64,000 bases of DNA from Sphaerisporangium krabiense (GTDB lineage Bacteria > Actinomycetota > Actinomycetes > Streptosporangiales > Streptosporangiaceae), in NCBI RefSeq assembly GCF_014200435.1, contig NZ_JACHBR010000001.1, positions 5,708,001-5,772,000 on the forward strand. The letters are read 5' to 3'. The translations under genes were made by a program, and so were the position numbers. Positions 35,302 to 45,900 of the stretch are shown here, one piece after another (position 1 is the stretch's first letter; each line of letters opens with the position of its first letter). Below the pieces are notes generated by a model. It was not told the origin of the DNA. It worked only from the letters and a program-made list of their open reading frames with translations, and did not search any database.

Positions 35302-36753
35302 ATGAAGCGAACGCTCACGGCCTCCCTGCTCGCGTTGGCGGCCGTCCTGCCGGTCACGCTGGGCGGCAGGACGGCGGCCGCCGCCGACGCCCCGATCTCC
35401 TGGCGGCAGTGCGGTGACCGGCCCGGAGCCGAATGCGGCTCCCTGGAGGTCCCCCTCGACTGGACGCACCCCACCGGCGCCACGATCAAACTGTCCGTCA
35501 CCCGCAGGAAGGCGGCCGATCCCGCCGCCCGCGTCGGCACGCTCTTCTACAACCCCGGCGGGCCGGGCGGGCAGGCGGTGCTGATCGTCCGCGACTACCC
35601 CTCCACCGCGTTCAGCGCGGAACTGCTCCGCCGCTTCGACGTCGTCGGCGTCGACCCGCGCGGCGTGGGGGAGAGCCAGGCGGTGCGGTGCGGTCTGCCC
35701 GTCCACGATCCCGAGGTCAGCGCGTATCCCGACACCCCCGCCGGCTACGAGGCGCTCGTGGCGCACAACAAGGCCGTCGGGGAGAGCTGCCTGGCGGAGA
35801 CGGGCCCGCTGCTGCGGCACATCGGCACCATGAGCGTGGCGCGCGACTTCGACGCCGTGCGTGCCGCGCTCGGCGAGACGAAGATCACCTTCCTCGGCAA
35901 GTCCTACGGCACCATCCTCGGCACCCGGTACGCCCAGCTGTTCCCGGACCGGATCCGCGCGATGGCGCTGGACGGCGCGGTCGACCACGGCATGGGCTCC
36001 CGGCGTCTGGTCACCGACGCGACGAGGGCCGTGGAGGACTCGTTCGAGCGGTTCGCGGCCTGGTGCGACCGCACGGACAGCTGCGCGCTGCACGGCCGCG
36101 ACGTGGGCCGCGTGTGGGACGACCTGGTGGCGCGGGCCGAACGCGAACCGATTCCCGTCAAGGACGGACGCCCGCTGACGGCAGAGGAACTGCGGTACGT
36201 CGCGTACGCCTTCCTCACGATGGTGCCCGAGTTCGCCGGAGGCTTGGCGACGGCCCTCACCCAGGCCGAGCAGGGCGACGCCTCGATCCTCGCCTCCATG
36301 CGGGGGCAGGCGCTGGACGACCCGGCGAGCACCGCCGCGTACCGTTCCGTGCTGTGCCTGGACATCGACCCGGAGATCCACGGCTACCGTGACCTGCGAG
36401 CGCGGCTGAAGAAGGTCCGCGCGCTGTCACCGCACATGAAGGGCACGTCGGAGTTCTGGGACATGACGACCGGCTGCCTCGGCTGGCCCGTGCCGCCCGC
36501 CGATCCTCAGCGGCCCGTGGACGTCCACGGCGCCCCGCCGATCCTGGTCGTCGGCACGACCCACGACCCGGCGACCCCGGCCGGCTGGGCCCGCAGCCTG
36601 TCGTCCCACATCAGCGGCTCGGGCCTGCTGACGTACGACGGCACCGGCCACACCGCCTACCTGCGCTCCGCCTGCGCCACCGGCCACGTCGACCGATACC
36701 TGCTCACGGGCCGGCTCCCCGCCCGGGGAACCGTCTGCGAGGCCGGCCGGTAG
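35302..36753 (+). CDS. Secreted TAP/Slp-type alpha/beta-hydrolase peptidase
   Basis: The 483-residue exported hydrolase is paralogous to the product of 11552-13165. It has a signal peptide (about 1-28), oxyanion region FYNPGGPGGQAVL, block FDVVGVDPRGVGESQAV, nucleophile elbow FLGKSYGT (Ser about 201), VVGTTHDPATP (Asp) and YDGTGHTAYL (His), so the triad is complete. Known relatives include Streptomyces tripeptidyl aminopeptidases and SlpD/SlpE; the actual peptide or ester substrate is unknown. ATG 35302 is chosen because the signal peptide starts there; no strong ribosome-binding site is seen. Confidence 0.87.
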   Translation: MKRTLTASLLALAAVLPVTLGGRTAAAADAPISWRQCGDRPGAECGSLEVPLDWTHPTGATIKLSVTRRKAADPAARVGTLFYNPGGPGGQAVLIVRDYPSTAFSAELLRRFDVVGVDPRGVGESQAVRCGLPVHDPEVSAYPDTPAGYEALVAHNKAVGESCLAETGPLLRHIGTMSVARDFDAVRAALGETKITFLGKSYGTILGTRYAQLFPDRIRAMALDGAVDHGMGSRRLVTDATRAVEDSFERFAAWCDRTDSCALHGRDVGRVWDDLVARAEREPIPVKDGRPLTAEELRYVAYAFLTMVPEFAGGLATALTQAEQGDASILASMRGQALDDPASTAAYRSVLCLDIDPEIHGYRDLRARLKKVRALSPHMKGTSEFWDMTTGCLGWPVPPADPQRPVDVHGAPPILVVGTTHDPATPAGWARSLSSHISGSGLLTYDGTGHTAYLRSACATGHVDRYLLTGRLPARGTVCEAGR

Positions 36754-36832
36754 CGCTCGACGCCCGCGTCGCCCCGCGCGCCCGTCCGTCGCGGCCGGAG
36801 CCGCCGGCCGGGCGCCGCGAGGTGACGGGATC

Positions 36833-37363
36833 TCAGAGTTTGCGGATGGCGATGGCGTTGTCGCCGAGGCCGCCGGAGCGCGGGTAGATGCACTGGTACG
36901 CCTGGACCACGGCGGTCGTGGTCCAGCCCGGCGGGGACGACTGGAGACCGCAGATGATCGCGGTGGACCCGGCCGGGCGGCCGTTGAGGTTCGTCAGCGT
37001 GTGCTGGTCGTTGAAGAGCCGGTTGGGCGTCTTCGTCATCTCGCAGGAGAACGAGTAGGAGAAGGACGTCGCGTAGAAGCCGGCCGGGGGCGGGGTGATG
37101 CAGGCGGTCACGGTGCCGCCGGAGGGCGTGCCGGTGGCGTCGGCGATGCTCTTGGCGTTGTAGTACACCGAGCCGGGCGTGCCGCAGGTGTACCAGTCGA
37201 AGTACGCGGTCTGCACCCAGCCGGTGGGCGTCGTGGCGCTCAGGCAGACGGTCTGGTCCAGGTTGAGCAGACGCGCCGGGGACGCTTGGGCGGCGGTCGC
37301 CGCCGTGGCCGAGAGGGCCAGGAACGCGGCCGCTCCGAGGACGAACGCGGTCGGCAGTCTCAT
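36833..37363 (-). CDS. Small secreted protein of unknown function
   Basis: The 176-residue protein has a clear signal peptide (RLPTAFVLGAAAFLALSATA, cleavage near ATAAQA). The mature part is about 145 residues with six cysteines spaced as VCLS, YTCG, TACI, SCEM, IICG and YQCI, which suggests three disulfides in a beta-rich fold. No family was recognised. ATG 37363 has AAGGAG at the right distance, ruling out the longer open frame. It is convergent with the TAP-type hydrolase at 35302. Confidence 0.75.
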   Translation of the reverse strand: MRLPTAFVLGAAAFLALSATAATAAQASPARLLNLDQTVCLSATTPTGWVQTAYFDWYTCGTPGSVYYNAKSIADATGTPSGGTVTACITPPPAGFYATSFSYSFSCEMTKTPNRLFNDQHTLTNLNGRPAGSTAIICGLQSSPPGWTTTAVVQAYQCIYPRSGGLGDNAIAIRKL

Positions 37364-37918
37364 GTGCCACTCCTTTGGGAATCGGGCAGCAGAGAGATCA
37401 GGTTTCCGGGGCTGGGAACCTGAGCGAGCGATCGCCTGAATGATGGCAGCGCGCGCGGCCCGCGAGTATGGCCGTCCGGACTCAACCCGCATTCCTCTGG
37501 GGTCATGGGAGTCACGCGCCTGGGGGTTGCGCTTTATGGTCCGTCACCTGCGACGATACGGCCATCGCGTCGGCTCCGGGTGCATGTTTCCGGCCGCGTG
37601 ATCGCCGCCGCACGCGTCGCGACCCCGGCCGCGCGCGCGGGCCCCTGCCCGGCATGCCACGCGCGGCCGGTTCATGGCCCGGCCGTGTAAACCCGGAACA
37701 GGGGCATGCGCGTCATTCATCGGGAACAAGTGATTGAGTGAATATTCCGGCCTATGGAGCGAAGACGGCTTCCGCCTGAATGGTGAGAGACGATCTTTTT
37801 CCGCCGGTTTCAACCGACCTGGGTGGAACTGCGTTATTTGTGCCGAGCACCGTGGTGGCGGGAGCACGTTGATCCGCCCGTACCTGATATGCCGAGGAGA
37901 TATTCGAGGGGGATACAC
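37364..37918. other. Intergenic region between divergent genes
   Basis: About 555 bases between divergent starts hold no supported gene. The stretch at about 37680-37860 is lower in GC than its neighbours and probably contains the plus-strand promoter, but no consensus pair was assigned. GAGGGGG just before ATG 37919 is the only clear site. Confidence 0.35.
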
Positions 37919-39274
37919 ATGGCCATCGACCTGGCGGTCGCCTTGGGGGTCATCGTGGCGCGGACGGCCGTCGCCGAGCTGATCCGCGGCGTCTCCATGA
38001 GCAACGATGACTGGGCCGGCGTCGCGGCCCAGGTGGTGGACGCGCTCGTCACCACCACGACCGGGCAGCGGTCCGGGTTGCAGCAGATGGGCCAGAGACT
38101 GGATCAGTTCGGGCGGCGGATCGACGATCTCGGGCGGCAGATCGACGGTCTCGGACGGCGGATCGACGCCATTCCCGCACGGGAGTTCGACGACCACATG
38201 GCCGCGGGCCGCAGATATGTGCGCGATTTCCCGGACTCGTGGCGCACCGCGCAGGACCGCCGCGAGCTGATCCGCGACGCCCGCCACGAATTCGTCCGGG
38301 CGTTCGGCATCGCCGAGCGGATGAAGGACCCGTACCGGCAGGCGCTGGCGGACGTGGCGATCGCGGGCTGCTGGTTATGGGTGCCCTCGATCAACGACGT
38401 GACCAAGACCGTGGGGGCCGCCCGCCGCATTCTGGAACAGGAGATCCTCTTCGGCACCGCCCCGCTCGCGGCCTCGTACAAGGACGTGCTCTCGTTGTGC
38501 AAGGCGCTGGGCGAGCGCCCGGCCTCGACCGGGGTTCCCCTCATCCCCAAGAGCGGGCAGGCGCCCACGCCGGGGGCGCGTCTCGCCGTGACGGCGGTGC
38601 AGGGGCACTGGGTCGGATGCGCGGACGTGGAGGTCACCGTGGAGGCCGTGACGGCCCCGGAGCCCCCGGCGGCGCCAAGTCCGGGTTCGACGGCCCCCGG
38701 CCTGCCCGCGACCCGGTTCGTCCGGCGCTCCGGCGGAGGGATCGTCCCGTCGGCGGACCCGAGTTCATGGCCGCTGGGCACCCCCGTGCCGCCCCGGCCG
38801 GCGTTCTTCCCCAGGACACCCGGACGGCGGCCTCTCGCGAGTCCCCTCACGAGTCCCCTCACGAGTCCCCTCACGAGTCCTCTCGGGAGCACGGCGTCCG
38901 GCGGGACCGTGAAGTTCAAGGTCCGCAACAAGAGGTCCCAGTGGATCTCCGTGTCGCTGACCCACGCCGCGGTGATCGTCGAACTCCCCGTGAACAACAC
39001 GCTCCCCGACCAGAACCGCGTCGCCCCCGGCAAGACCAAGACCTTCACCCTGACCCGTCCCTCCCTCACGACCCTGAACCGGGCGCTCCCCGCCAAGCCC
39101 CGCATCGGCTTCGTCCTCCCGAACCCACCCCAGCCCAGCACACCCGGCACACCGCCCCCGGCACGCCGCCAACTCCCCACCCCGGCGAATCCGCCGACCC
39201 GCCGGCCATTCCCCCGCAATCCCCAGCGCCCGACCTTCCGCTTCCCACCCGGCGATCCGTTCGGAAGCCGCTGA
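37919..39274 (+). CDS. Protein of unknown function with coiled-coil and Pro-rich repeats
   Basis: The 451-residue protein belongs to no recognised family. Residues about 60-85 form perfect heptads (RLDQFGR, RIDDLGR, QIDGLGR), encoded by 21-bp DNA repeats, that should form a short coiled coil. A helical domain (about 90-200) follows. The middle is Pro/Ser/Thr-rich with an SPLT repeat (about 305-325). A small beta-like domain (FKVRNKRSQWISVSLTHAAV) precedes a Pro/Arg-rich tail. ATG 37919 has GAGGGGG upstream. The N-terminal 24 residues are moderately hydrophobic, but no signal peptide is convincing. Confidence 0.65.
   Translation: MAIDLAVALGVIVARTAVAELIRGVSMSNDDWAGVAAQVVDALVTTTTGQRSGLQQMGQRLDQFGRRIDDLGRQIDGLGRRIDAIPAREFDDHMAAGRRYVRDFPDSWRTAQDRRELIRDARHEFVRAFGIAERMKDPYRQALADVAIAGCWLWVPSINDVTKTVGAARRILEQEILFGTAPLAASYKDVLSLCKALGERPASTGVPLIPKSGQAPTPGARLAVTAVQGHWVGCADVEVTVEAVTAPEPPAAPSPGSTAPGLPATRFVRRSGGGIVPSADPSSWPLGTPVPPRPAFFPRTPGRRPLASPLTSPLTSPLTSPLGSTASGGTVKFKVRNKRSQWISVSLTHAAVIVELPVNNTLPDQNRVAPGKTKTFTLTRPSLTTLNRALPAKPRIGFVLPNPPQPSTPGTPPPARRQLPTPANPPTRRPFPRNPQRPTFRFPPGDPFGSR
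38099..38161 (+). repeat. Three tandem 21-bp units encoding a coiled coil
   Basis: Units begin at 38099, 38120 and 38141. Each codes for one heptad of the pattern [LI]D-x-[FL]GR[RQ], and the next unit begins but decays. The period equals one coiled-coil heptad. Confidence 0.75.
38839..38886 (+). repeat. Four tandem 12-bp units encoding SPLT
   Basis: GAGTCCCCTCAC occurs three times in a row (38839, 38851, 38863), and a fourth, diverged unit starts at 38875. It encodes repeated SPLT within the linker of the unknown protein. The near-perfect identity suggests recent expansion by slippage. Confidence 0.85.
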
Positions 39275-39279
39275 CCCCT

Positions 39280-39480
39280 GAGGTCCGCGATGGCATCCAG
39301 CCGGCCGGCCCAGTGGTGCGCCGCGATCTTGTGGATGTGTGGCGAGCAGGGCATCGCGTTCCTGCCGTTCTTCGCGACCGTCGGCGGAGGCAGGCCGGAC
39401 GCCGTCGCCACCCAGGACGATGCCGTGACCGAGATCGCCTCCGCGCATGGCGCGACACCGTTCAAGTACACGCGAACATC
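39280..39480 (+). pseudogene. Degenerate fragment of an aldo/keto reductase gene
   Basis: The frame through 39329-39470 reads MCGEQGIAFLPFFATVGG...ATQDDAVTEIASAHGATP. This matches the intact reductase at 34225-35145 (VCGEQGIAFVPFFAIAGE...DAAVTEIARAHGATP) at both protein and DNA level. Bases 39280-39330 match in a shifted frame, so there are indels. Only about 60 of 300 codons survive, with no start, no barrel N-half and no cofactor loop. It is a remnant left by duplication or rearrangement. Confidence 0.82.
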
Positions 39481-39981
39481 CACGCATGTGTAGGTGTTCG
39501 TGTCTTTCGACGCGACGAAGCACGGCCGTGAACCCGATTCTGCTTATCGGCGGCATCCTCAGTGCCGCGATTCGCTGGTCCGTAATCAACCGGCACCCTG
39601 TGACCAGTCGTTCGGCGTGCCACCCATGTGACGCTACGCGGTCACCTTCGAACCTTCCTGAGCTGACGGGCCATGCCCGGGTGTGGCGATAGAGAAATCA
39701 GTGGACGGTCAGGAGTTCTGCCGGTCCGCGTTGTCCTCCTGTGACCGGTGATAATTCGGAGAGGCTCCGTAATCGGTTACAGCCGGTGGACGATCACTCT
39801 CTGTGGTTCGTTCCATTCAACCAAGCAATGTGATCCACGTCACTATTGCTGGGCATCTTCTCGTGTCATACGGTCCGACTGTTGTCTTGATCGACCTGTA
39901 CAGAGGTCAGTAAAGGGTGCGGTATTCGCTTTGAGGCGCGAGTGCCGCGGTTCTTTTCGGCGTGCACACTGGGATGGCCTT
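39481..39981. promoter_or_regulatory. AT-richer leader region upstream of the first RHS toxin gene
   Basis: About 500 bases have no supported gene. GC content is visibly lower than in the flanks, especially 39690-39950. The open frame upstream of 39982 lacks a credible start or conserved content, so it is treated as non-coding. It should contain the promoter of the RHS gene, but no consensus was assigned. Confidence 0.4.
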
Positions 39982-42900
39982 ATGTGGCGTTCGTGGTTTC
40001 CTCGGCGACTGAGAATTGCGGTACTCTTCACCGCCGCGACGGTGGTGTTCATCTCCGGAGTCGGAGTTCCGGGTGACCTGGCATTCCCTGCCACGGCGGA
40101 AACGGCGCCCTCGCCGGGCGGCTCGTTACACGGTCCGGACCAGATGGCGGGTTCTGCGGCGGGATTACCGCACCTGGTCGACTCCAAGGCGACGCGGATG
40201 GCCGCTCAGGCCACGGCCGGCCGCGTCGATACCGGTGACGACATCGCCGGGGTGCGGAAAAGCAAGCCCCCCGGCGGCGCCGTCTCCCCGGATTTCCGAA
40301 CCTATGGCGGAACGCCGGAACGCGGGGAAGCACGGCCGTCCGAGCGCGTGACACCGCGTTCCTCGCGCGGCGATGGCAAAGCAGCGGGCAAGGACTCCGG
40401 GGCGCGTCTGGCCCGCGACTGCTTCTACGCGGCGTACAGCTCGATCAGGACCTACAGGTCGGGTGACAAGGCCTCCTACCAGGATCACGATTGGGAAGCG
40501 CTGAAGACGGCGGTGGCCGTTCGTCCCGGCACGGACTCCTCCTACTGGAGGGATCTGGGGTTGTGTTACGTCTTGCCGCCGGCGGCCCCCGAGATCCTCG
40601 ACATGTTCCCGATGGATCAGGACCTGGTCGGTGTCACGCCGGTGTTGTCGGCCTACGCGCGCAGTGCCGGCGGCGTCTACGGCATCGACTACGTTTTCGA
40701 GGTCTGTGACGAGCAGCTCACCTGTTCTTCCTCTGGAGTGATCGGTGACCACGGCGCCTGGCGAGTGCCGCAAGGCAGACTCAGCTGGGGCAAGCCCTAT
40801 CAATGGACGGTCACCGCGACCGACCGCGGCACCGGCGGCGTGACCTCCAAGACACGGCGGTTCCTCACCGGCGTGCGACAGCCGGTCCTGACCTCACAGC
40901 TGGCCGCGAATGGTGCGAACGGCCAGGAGTTCGAGCAACTCACCGGCAACTACACCACGTCGTTCACCGACGCGGCGGTCACCACGGTCGGGCCGCCGCT
41001 GACGGTCTCCCGCTCCTACAACAGCATGGACCCGCGCACCGATGGCATGTTCGGTGCCGGCTGGTCCTCCCGCTGGGACATGAAGGTGCTGGAGGAGGCC
41101 GCGGGGCAGGACCCGACAGCCGTGGTCACCTTTCCCGACGGGCGGCGTGTGCGCTTCGCCGCCAAGGCCGACGGCTCCTACCAGCCGCCTCCCGGCCTGT
41201 TCGCCACGCTCGCCAAGACCCAGAGCGGTGGTGTCCCGGGTTGGCGGCTGATGGACAAGTCCACCACCGTTTACGTTTTCGACGCCCAGGGCCGTCTGAC
41301 CGGCGTCACCGACAACCGTGGCCGTTCGCAGACGCTGACCTACGGCGGTGACGCCAAACTGGCGAAGGTCACCGGAACCGGCGGGCGTTCGCTGACCTTC
41401 GTCTGGACCGGCTCCCACGTCACCGGCGTGTCCACGGACCCGGTCGACGGCGCGGCGCTGACCTGGACCTATCAGTACGACGGTGACCGGCTGACCCGGG
41501 TCTGCTCCCCGGCCGCCGCGCCGAACTGCACCGCCTACGACTACGGCACCGGGTCGCAGTATCGCAGCCGGGTCCTGGACGCCGACCCGGTCGGCTACTG
41601 GCGGCTGGGCGAGTCGAGCGGCACCGTGGCCGCCGACACGGCGCAGGAGACGGGTGACGCCACCTACTACCAGCCGACGCTGGGACAGCCGGGCGCGCTG
41701 GCCGGCACACAGGACACCGCAGTCAAGGGAAGCGTCAAGCTGCCGGAGAACACGATCGCCCGGTTGGGCGGCCGGATGTCGGTGGAGCTGTGGTTCAAGG
41801 CGCCCGCGCCCGGCACCATTCTTTCCGCAGGCGACACCGGCGACAGTATCGGCGCCAACCGGCCTGTGCTGTACGTGGGCACGGACGGCAAGTTGCGCGG
41901 GCAGCTATGGGACGACCCCCAGGCACCGGCGGTCACGCCGATCACCTCCGCGGCGCCGGTGAACGACGACCAATGGCACCACGTGGTGCTCACCGCCGAA
42001 GGACAGGCTCAGATCCTGTACCTGGACGGCCAGAGAGTCGGCACGCTCGCGGTGGGACCGGACGGGCTGCGGCGCCAGTACGCCTATCTGGGCACGGGCT
42101 GGGTCTACAACTATCGGGGGTGGCCGGCCACGCCGCCGATGCCCGGCAACACTTACGCGGTCGGTTTCCCGTTGACCGGCGGCACACTGGACGAGCCGGC
42201 CGTTTACGACAGGGCTCTCACCGAGGCCGAGGTGCGAGCGCACCATGCCGCCCGCGTCGACATGCCGTTCAAGCTGACCAAGATCACCCTGCCGTCGGGA
42301 CGGGTGTGGGCCGAGAACGTTTACGACACCACGACCGAGCGGGTCAAGACCCACACCGATGAGCACGGCGGCACCTGGCAGATCGGCGTTCCGGTCTACA
42401 ACGCGACCACCGGCCTGTCGACCGTGACCGTGACCGACCCTCATGCCGGCAAGCTGGAATACCGCCACGACGCCTGGCGCGGCTACCGTCTCGTGTCCTA
42501 CAGCGACCAGCTCGCGAAGGTCGCCGGCTACGAGTACGACGACAGCGGATACCTGTCGAAGGTGACCGACCGCAACGGGAACACGACCGGGCTGTACCAC
42601 GACGACCGGGGCAACCTGATCGGCCGGGAGAACTGCCGGACCGTCGGCAACTGTCAGACGGCCTATTACCGCTACTACCTGAACGCCTCCAACGCCTTCG
42701 ATCCGCGCAATGACAGCCTGATCGCGGCACGTGATCCGAGATCGTCGGGTTCGGCGGACAACACCTATGCCAGCACCTGGGACTACAACGCCTACGGGGA
42801 GCTCGCGGCGAAGAAGACTCCCGCCACGCCGGACTTCCCGAGCGGCAGGTCGCAGATCTACGCCTACACCGACGGCACAGAGGCGGCCGTGGGCGGCGGC

Positions 42901-45900
42901 ACCACCCCGGCGGGCCTCCTGAAGTCCTCCAAGGACTACAAGGGCAACGAGAAGACCTACCGGTACACCTCCGCGGGAGATCTCGCCGAGGGAACCCTGC
43001 CGTCGGGCCTGGTGATCAAGTACGGCTACGACGCGCTGGGACGGCTGACCTCGCGAACGTCGGTCTCCGCCGCCCATCCCACCGGCGTGACCACGACCTT
43101 GGCCTATGACGGACTGGGACAGGTGGTCAAGCACACCGGCGCGGCGGTCACCAACGAGATCACCGGGACGACGCACACTCCCGAGGCGCGGTACACCTAC
43201 GACGCCGACGGCAACAAACTGACCGACTCGGTGGTGGACCTCACCGGCGGCGACCCCACGCGCACCACCACCTACACCTATGACACCTACGGGCGCGCGG
43301 AGACGGTCACCGACCCGCTGGGGAAGGTCGTCACGACCTCGTGGGACCACACCGGAGCCCGCGTCAGCACGGTGGACCAGGTCGGCACGCGGTTCGCCTA
43401 CGCCTACACCCCGCGCGGCGAACTGGCCTCCCGCACACTGAAGGGCTGGACGGGCAGCCCCGTCCGTCCGCAGGCGCCCGCGGACGTCGTCCTGGAATCG
43501 TACGCCTACGACCCGGGCGGCCGACTGGCCTCTGTGACCGACGCGATGGGCCGCAAACGCTCCTACACCTACTACAACGACAACCAACCCTCACAGGAGA
43601 TCGCCGACGACGTCCGCCTGAACGGGTCGGCGACACCGGCCGACGTCGTGCTCGGCTCCCTCACGTACGACGCGGCGGGCAACATCACCCGGTGGGTCGA
43701 CGGCGGGCTGACCCGCATCGACTACGTCTACGACGCCGCCGACCGCATGACCTCGCAGACGATCGACCCGGCGGCGCGGGCGCTCAAGACCACCTACGCC
43801 TACGACGCCAACGAGAACGTCACCAAGGAGACCAGGACAGGCGCGGGCAGCGCGCGGACCGAGGTGACCGACTACGCCTACGACGTGTCCGACCAGTTGA
43901 TCAGAAGCACGGTCGAGAACGGCGCCGACGATCTGGTCACGACCTGGACGGTCGACGACCGCGCCCTGGTCACCGGGACGACCGATCCGCGAGGCAACGT
44001 CACGGGAGCCGACCCCGACCGGTTCACGACGACCTATCGCTACGACGCCGCCGAACGGCTGATCGAGACCAAGGGACCGCAGGTCCAGATCGAGAAGCTG
44101 GGGTCTGCGACGGCCGGGCGGCCCGTCGCGCGATACGGATACGACGCCGCGAGCCGGCTCACCCACGTGACCGACCCGGAGGGCCGTACCACCATCACCG
44201 CCTACGACAAGGCGGGGCAGGTCGTCTCCGAGACGATGCCGTCCTACACCCCGCCCGGAGGCGGGACCACGCTGACGCCGGCCGTCGCCTACACCTACGA
44301 CGACGCCGGGCGGCTGACCGGCGTGACCGACGAGCGCGGTTTCAATACCTCGGCGGAGTACGACGCCCTGGACAACCTCGTGCGCGTCACCGACCCGGCG
44401 GCCGGCGGAGGGACGCGCGGCCAATGGGTGGCCGAGTACGACCTGCTCGGTGAGACTCTCGCGGCGGCCGACCCGACCGGGGCGCGCGTCGAGGCCACCT
44501 ACGACGATCTCGGCCGCCAGATCACACGGACGCAGATCGAGCGTCGTCCCGTCTCGGCGGCGCTCACGACACAACTGCGATACAACAACGCGGGACACCT
44601 GTCGAGCGTCGTCGCCCCCGGAAACAAGACCACGACCTACTCGGTCAACGCGGCGGGCGAGCTCACCTCCATCTCCGACCCGCTCGGGCACGCCTCCACC
44701 TTCGCCTACGACATCGCCGGGCGCACGGTGAAGGTCACCGACCCGCTGAACAACTCCACGGAAGCCGAATACGATCTGGCGGGTCGTCAGGTGACCGCCA
44801 AGGACCTGGGCGGCAGTACGACGCTGCGGACGTTCACCTACGGATGGGACGCGGCGGGCAACCAGACCAGCTCGTCCACCCCTGCGGGCTACACAACCCG
44901 CCGGGAGTACGACGCGTCCGGGCTGCTGGTACGGCTGATCGAGCCGGTGAGCGGTGCCGAGAACATCACCACCACCTACGGCTACGACGCGACCGGCGCC
45001 CTGACCCGCACCACCGACGGCCGCGGCAACTCGGTGTGGACCACCTACAACAGCCTGGGACTGGCCGAGTCGACGGTGGAGCCGTCCACGACCGCCTACC
45101 CCGCCGCCGACGACCGCACCTGGACCAACGCCTACGACGCCGCCGGCAACGCGGTGAAGCTGACCCAGCCGGGAGGCGTCCGGATCGACCGGCAGTTCGA
45201 CGAACTCGGCCGCCTCGTCAAGGAGAGCGGTACCGGCGCCGCCGTCGCCACCCCCGACCGTACCTACACCTACGACCTCGCCGACCGGCTCACCGGCATC
45301 GGCGACTACACGCTGGAGTACAACGACAGGAGCCTGCTGTCCAGGGTCGCGAAGCCGTCCGGGCAGGTCGCGGCCTTCTCCTATGACTCCCGCGGCAACC
45401 CCTCCCAGCGAATCGACACGACAGGTACGGCCACTTTCACCTGGGATGACGCCGATCGGCTCGCCACGGCGGCCGAGCCGGTCTCCGGCCGCTCGTTCAC
45501 CTACGGCTACGACAACGCCGACCGCCTCACCTCGCTGAACTCCTCGACCCCCGCCACCAGCCAGACGTTCACCTACGACGACATGGACCGCCTGCTCACC
45601 CACACGCTGAAGAACGGGTCGGGCGCCCAGCTGGCGAAGGTGACATACGGCTGGGACAAGGACGACCGGCTCCTCTCCAAGATCACCAGCGGCACGGCCG
45701 GGGCGGGCACCAACACCTACGGCTACGACCAGAACGGCCGCCTGACCTCCTGGACCGCGCCCAACGGCAACGTCACCTCCTACACCTGGGACGCCGCCGG
45801 CAACCGGACCGGAGCGGGGCAGCAGACCTACACCTATGACGAGCGGAACCGGCTCCTCTCGGGCGGCGGAAGTCAGTACACCTACACCGCGCGCGGCACC

